From the NCBI GenBank assembly GCA_030428405.1, contig JAUIEH010000087.1, forward strand, positions 1 through 8,836: a stretch of DNA of 8,836 nucleotides, written 5' to 3'. A model generated the notes under the pieces. That model did no database searches and was not told the DNA's origin. It worked only from the letters and a program-made list of their open reading frames with translations. Positions within the stretch are counted from its first letter, which is position 1. Each line of letters opens with the position of its first letter. Below are positions 6,421 through 8,836 of the stretch, piece by piece. The translations under genes and the position numbers were made by a program. The stretch comes from Alphaproteobacteria bacterium (GTDB lineage: Bacteria > Pseudomonadota > Alphaproteobacteria > Caulobacterales > Maricaulaceae).

Positions 6421-6447
6421 GACGGGCGGCGCTGCGCGCCGCCCGTC
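6421..6447 (+). terminator. Strong GC-rich terminator hairpin
   Basis: GACGGGCGGCG (6421-6431) pairs without mismatch with CGCCGCCCGTC (6437-6447) around a five-base loop, CTGCG. The 11-bp stem is followed by TTCGCATTT, a poor T tract as is common in GC-rich alphaproteobacteria. It sits after the micro-ORF and before the ssb control region, so it most likely ends the micro-ORF transcript and insulates ssb. Confidence 0.7.
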
Positions 6448-6537
6448 TTCGCATTTGGGGCTCAGCTCAACAGTCCACAGCTTTGCGCCCGCGCCCGCAG
6501 CGAATCGCGCGGCGGCGGGCTAAATTCGGTAGACGGG

Positions 6538-6551
6538 TTGGTCTTGACCAA
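6538..6551. repeat. Perfect short palindrome in the ssb promoter region
   Basis: TTGGTC and GACCAA form a perfect 6-bp inverted repeat separated by TT. It contains TTGACC (6544-6549), a possible -35 element for ssb, and ends two bases before the SOS box. It could be an operator for a second, dimeric regulator or a chance palindrome. I do not recognise it as a known operator. Confidence 0.4.
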
Positions 6552-6553
6552 TC

Positions 6554-6568
6554 GAACAAAATGTGAAC
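6554..6568 (+). promoter_or_regulatory. LexA/SOS box upstream of ssb
   Basis: GAACAAAATGTGAAC is a perfect GAAC-N7-GAAC direct repeat, the same alphaproteobacterial LexA operator found before uvrA. It lies 31 bases upstream of the ssb ATG and directly after the possible -35 TTGACC, so bound LexA would overlap the core promoter. Two independent perfect boxes at two DNA-repair genes make chance unlikely. Confidence 0.85.
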
Positions 6569-6599
6569 ATCCTACCTGCGTGCAGAAAGAGGTGAGGCT

Positions 6600-7085
6600 A
6601 TGGCCGGCTCGGTGAACAAGGTGATTTTGGTAGGCAATCTCGGGCGCGACCCGGAAGTGCGGAAGCTCAATTCCGGCGATCCCGTCGTGAACTTGCGCAT
6701 CGCCACTTCGGAGACTTGGCGCGACAAAGCCTCGGGCGACAAGCGCGAGCGTACCGAGTGGCACTCCGTCGTCATCTTCAATGAGAATTTGGCGCGGGTG
6801 GCGGAGAATTACCTCAAAAAGGGCACGCGCGTTTACATCGAAGGCCAGCTTCAGACCCGTAAGTGGCAGGACCAGCAGGGTCAGGACCGCTATTCGACCG
6901 AGATCGTGCTGCAGAAATTCCGCGGCGACCTGCAGATCCTGTCAGCGCGCGGCGAAAGCAGCGGTGATTTCGGCGGAGATTCCGATCAGGGCGGTTATGA
7001 AAGCTCCGGCTCGTCGTCTGGCGGCGGGAGCGGAGGCGGCGGCGCCCGCGAAAGCTTCGAACTCGACGACGAAATTCCGTTCTAG
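6600..7085 (+). CDS. ssb: Single-stranded DNA-binding protein SSB
   Basis: This 161-residue protein coats single-stranded DNA during replication, recombination and repair, normally as a tetramer. The N-terminal OB fold spans about residues 4-114 and begins with the hallmark VNKVILVGNLGRDPEVR. It contains W40, W54, F60 and W89, the kind of aromatic residues that stack on bases. Residues about 115-153 are a disordered Gly/Ser-rich linker. The protein ends in the acidic tip ELDDEIPF, which recruits repair and replication partners. Length is normal for the family. The ATG at 6600 is preceded by GAGG at 6589-6592. A perfect SOS box upstream indicates LexA control alongside basal expression. In many alphaproteobacteria ssb lies close to divergent uvrA. 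Here two additional units sit between them. Confidence 0.98.
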   Translation: MAGSVNKVILVGNLGRDPEVRKLNSGDPVVNLRIATSETWRDKASGDKRERTEWHSVVIFNENLARVAENYLKKGTRVYIEGQLQTRKWQDQQGQDRYSTEIVLQKFRGDLQILSARGESSGDFGGDSDQGGYESSGSSSGGGSGGGGARESFELDDEIPF

Positions 7086-7139
7086 GAAGCGTCGGTCAGG
7101 CGCTGCGCCAGGTCCTCCCCTCGCGCGGCGTCTGCGTGC

Positions 7140-7154
7140 GCAGCAGAATGCTGC
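7140..7154 (+). terminator. Possible ssb terminator hairpin
   Basis: GCAGCA and TGCTGC pair perfectly around a GAA loop. Further C-G and wobble pairs can extend the stem outward. It lies 54 bases after the ssb stop and is followed only by GTGCTCGGCTTTA, so it lacks a real T tract. It is the best hairpin I found in the 152-base gap, but the call is weak. Confidence 0.3.
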
Positions 7155-7237
7155 GTGCTCGGCTTTAGGCGCTTGACCCAGCCGCGCGGGCTGTCAGGAA
7201 TGGCGGCGCTGAAGCCGCTGCGTCACCGGACCGATAA

Positions 7238-7537
7238 ATGTTTTCATTCAAGCGCGCCGCCGCCGCCATTGTGATGGCCGCTCCAGGTCTGGCGCTTTTA
7301 TGGTTTTATGTCCGTCGACTGCGCATTTTGCGCCAGGCGCCGGTGCTTTCGCCCGGCACGCCGGCGGAGACCTGGATCGCGGTTCTTGTAATGGGGGTCG
7401 CGTGCGCCGCCTTGCTGATGGCCTACGCCATCCTGCGCGGCAGGCTGAACGCCACATTCACCGCGTTCGGATTCATGAGCCTGTGCGCCGTCACTTTGGT
7501 GATGAGCTTCGCCTTTGTGCGCGTGCCCGGCGTTTGA
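7238..7537 (+). CDS. Small three-helix inner-membrane protein, unknown function
   Basis: This is a 99-residue protein that I do not recognise. It has three predicted membrane helices at about residues 7-25 (RAAAAIVMAAPGLALLWFY), 45-66 (TWIAVLVMGVACAALLMAYA) and 73-94 (TFTAFGFMSLCAVTLVMSFA). A basic loop YVRRLRILRQ follows helix 1 and RGRLN follows helix 2, so by the positive-inside rule parts of both loops could face the cytoplasm; topology is not settled. Codon use looks like that of its neighbours, and no other frame here is better. The ribosome-binding site before the ATG at 7238 is poor (CGGA at some distance), so the start is less certain. It ends 7 bases from the stop of the convergent kelch gene. 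Confidence 0.65.
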   Translation: MFSFKRAAAAIVMAAPGLALLWFYVRRLRILRQAPVLSPGTPAETWIAVLVMGVACAALLMAYAILRGRLNATFTAFGFMSLCAVTLVMSFAFVRVPGV

Positions 7538-7544
7538 GCCGCGC

Positions 7545-8603
7545 TCAGGCCGGAACGTAGATCTCCACCAGTTCTGAAGTGTTCGCGCCGCTTGGCAGAC
7601 GCGCACCGCCAATGACGTAGATTTCCCCGTTCAGCGCGACAGCGCCAAGACCGTGGCGCGGCGTCCAGTCATCGCTGATTGCGCTCCAGGCGTCGGCGAC
7701 CGGATCATAGACCCAGCATTCCGCATAAACGCCGCTGCCCACAGGCGAGAACCATTCGCCGCCAAACGCGTAGAGCCTGCCGTCGACCGAAGCTGCGGCG
7801 AGCCCGCCCTGCGCCTGCGGCATCGGCGCTGCGCTGCGCCAGCCGTCTGCGGCCGGGTCGTAGACGTCATGCGCGCTTTCATTGCCGCCCCCGACCGTGC
7901 GTCCGCCGACGACGTGAAGCGCGTCGCCTATCACCGCGCATGCGGCTGAGTTGCGCGCCCGCGGCGCCGTTGCAACCTCGCGCCAGCGGTTTTCGGCAAG
8001 GTCGAAAACCCAGTGGCGATCGGAATCGACGTGATCCTGCCAGGTCGCATTGGCCGTGCCGGCGGGCGAGCGACCGCCGACGACATGCACGCCGTCGATG
8101 AGCGCCGCGGCGACAGTTTCCGCGTGCGCGCCGGGGGCGGGGGCAAGCGCGGTCCAGGCGTCGGAGGCGGGGTCGTAGGCCCAGCTCTGGTCCTGCATCA
8201 CCCAGACCGCCTCAGCGCTGTCGGCGCGAAAACCGCCGAGCGCGAGCAAGACGCCGTCATGGCCGACCAGATTGGGATGGTGGCGCGGCTCGGGAAGCGG
8301 CGCTCGCTCGCTCCAGGCCGATTCGCCCGGCGACCAGCTGACATGGCGCGCGGTCGGGCCCGTGATCTGACCGTTCTGCGCAACGAACCCGCCGGCGAGA
8401 TGGATCGCGCCGTTCAGCGCGGCCGGATAGATTTCCTGCACCGGCTCGGGCAGGGATGGTCCAGGCCGCCAGACGCCGGTTGAGACCTGTTGGGCGCCTG
8501 AGACGGTCGGCGCGCACGACGCCGCGAGCGCTGCGCCGCCGCCTAGAACGGTCATGCGCCGCGTCAGCGCAAACCCTGTCATTCGCTTCGAGCGAGAGGT
8601 CAT
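7545..8603 (-). CDS. Tat-exported kelch-repeat beta-propeller protein, probable lipoprotein
   Basis: The 352-residue protein starts with a twin-arginine-like signal (LTRRMTVLGGGAALAASC, residues 13-30). It combines RR at 15-16, a hydrophobic core and a loose lipobox ending at C30, suggesting folded export by Tat and possible lipid attachment. The rest is kelch repeats. Diglycines occur at 71-72, 123-124, 176-177, 233-234, 281-282 and 332-333, about 48-57 residues apart, each followed in turn by YDP/FDL-type sequence and a Trp (for example WAYDPASDAW 141-150, WVYDPVADAW 297-306). This predicts one complete six-bladed beta-propeller. Bacterial relatives include N-acetylneuraminate epimerase NanM, but no catalytic residues can be assigned here, and other kelch proteins only bind ligands. 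The ATG at 8603 follows AGGAG by 5 bases. It converges on the small membrane protein. Confidence 0.85.
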   Translation of the reverse strand: MTSRSKRMTGFALTRRMTVLGGGAALAASCAPTVSGAQQVSTGVWRPGPSLPEPVQEIYPAALNGAIHLAGGFVAQNGQITGPTARHVSWSPGESAWSERAPLPEPRHHPNLVGHDGVLLALGGFRADSAEAVWVMQDQSWAYDPASDAWTALAPAPGAHAETVAAALIDGVHVVGGRSPAGTANATWQDHVDSDRHWVFDLAENRWREVATAPRARNSAACAVIGDALHVVGGRTVGGGNESAHDVYDPAADGWRSAAPMPQAQGGLAAASVDGRLYAFGGEWFSPVGSGVYAECWVYDPVADAWSAISDDWTPRHGLGAVALNGEIYVIGGARLPSGANTSELVEIYVPA

Positions 8604-8687
8604 GCCGGCTCCTTGCGCGCATTGGTCGATTTCTGATGCAGATTAACGGATCGGAGCCGCGAAAGTGAGCGTCCGGACACGATTTTT

Positions 8688-8708
8688 CTCGCGCCCCGGC
8701 GAGCTTTT
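8688..8708 (+). other. Hairpin with trailing T run in the divergent control region
   Basis: CTCGC (8688-8692) pairs with GCGAG (8699-8703) around GCCCCG and is followed by CTTTTA; a T run (8683-8687) precedes it. It has the look of a small intrinsic terminator on the plus strand, about 90 bases before the partial gene, but no plus-strand gene precedes it. It might be a leader attenuator or chance. The 190-base gap otherwise shows only the 8-bp palindromes GTCCGGAC (8671-8678) and GAGGCCTC (8742-8749). Confidence 0.25.
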
Positions 8709-8793
8709 ACTCACGCTTGGCGTCCGCGCGCAGTGAGGCTTGAGGCCTCGAAGGCGCATCCGCCGCGCCGCCGCAACGCCGCAGGAAACCGAC

Positions 8794-8836
8794 ATGACCG
8801 ACCAGCGACCGCCGAAAAAAACCGAAACGCTTGAAG
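8794..8836 (+). CDS. Start of an unidentified plus-strand gene (partial)
   Basis: An ATG at 8794 is preceded by AGGAAA (8783-8788), a good ribosome-binding site, and opens a frame that reads MTDQRPPKKTETLE before the window ends. The fragment is polar and basic with no signal peptide. Fourteen residues are too few to identify the protein. The gene is divergent from the kelch gene, with a 190-base shared control region (8604-8793). Confidence 0.55.
   Translation, partial: MTDQRPPKKTETLE

Noticed and set aside
5356..6506. GANTC (CcrM methylation) sites at 5356-5360 and 6502-6506 in the uvrA and ssb upstream regions
   Set aside because: Real matches, but several others occur in coding sequence (for example 1467 and 1947), so two intergenic copies do not stand out.
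1..8836. CRISPR array, tRNA/rRNA genes, transposase or integrase
   Set aside because: I looked for regularly spaced repeats, tRNA-like cloverleaf sequence and recombinase proteins and saw none; the only sign of transfer is the base composition of the DUF4238 gene.

Overview
The window looks like chromosome from a stalked or budding alphaproteobacterium of the Caulobacterales/Hyphomonadales/Maricaulales type. The evidence is a holdfast-anchor locus (hfaA, start of hfaB), alphaproteobacterial direct-repeat SOS boxes (GAAC-N7-GAAC) at uvrA and ssb, a CtrA-type box (TTAA-N7-TTAA), and high GC with typical alphaproteobacterial codon use. Genus and species cannot be fixed from the sequence alone.

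Left end (1-890): two minus-strand genes, hfaA and the first 52 codons of hfaB, overlap by 8 bases. A consensus-quality sigma-54 promoter lies 42-58 bases upstream of the hfaA start codon. The two proteins belong to the system that attaches the polysaccharide holdfast to the envelope in Caulobacter. On the plus strand comes a two-CBS-domain protein (891-1322), followed by a possible terminator.

Middle (1401-5544): uvrA (minus) has an SOS box 65 bases upstream of its start and an unusually long Lys/Ala-rich C-terminal tail. A visibly AT-richer gene for a DUF4238-family protein begins 11 bases downstream of the uvrA stop, on the same strand. It looks like an acquired gene now riding on the uvrA transcript.

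Right of uvrA (5545-7085): a secreted protein of unknown function with two cysteines, then a 401-base gap, then ssb. The gap holds a CtrA-type box, a 26-codon hydrophobic micro-ORF, a strong GC hairpin that probably terminates it, and the ssb control region with a second SOS box next to a perfect short palindrome. uvrA and ssb are near each other in many alphaproteobacteria; here the secreted protein and the micro-ORF lie between them.

Right end (7238-8836): a small three-helix membrane protein converges on a predicted Tat-exported, possibly lipidated, six-bladed kelch protein (minus). The first 14 codons of another plus-strand gene run off the window.

Most of the content is ordinary chromosomal housekeeping. 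The items most worth a second look are the CtrA-box/micro-ORF/terminator unit, the sigma-54 promoter on the holdfast-anchor operon, and the apparent DUF4238 insertion under the SOS-controlled uvrA promoter. I see no CRISPR array, tRNA, rRNA, transposase or integrase.
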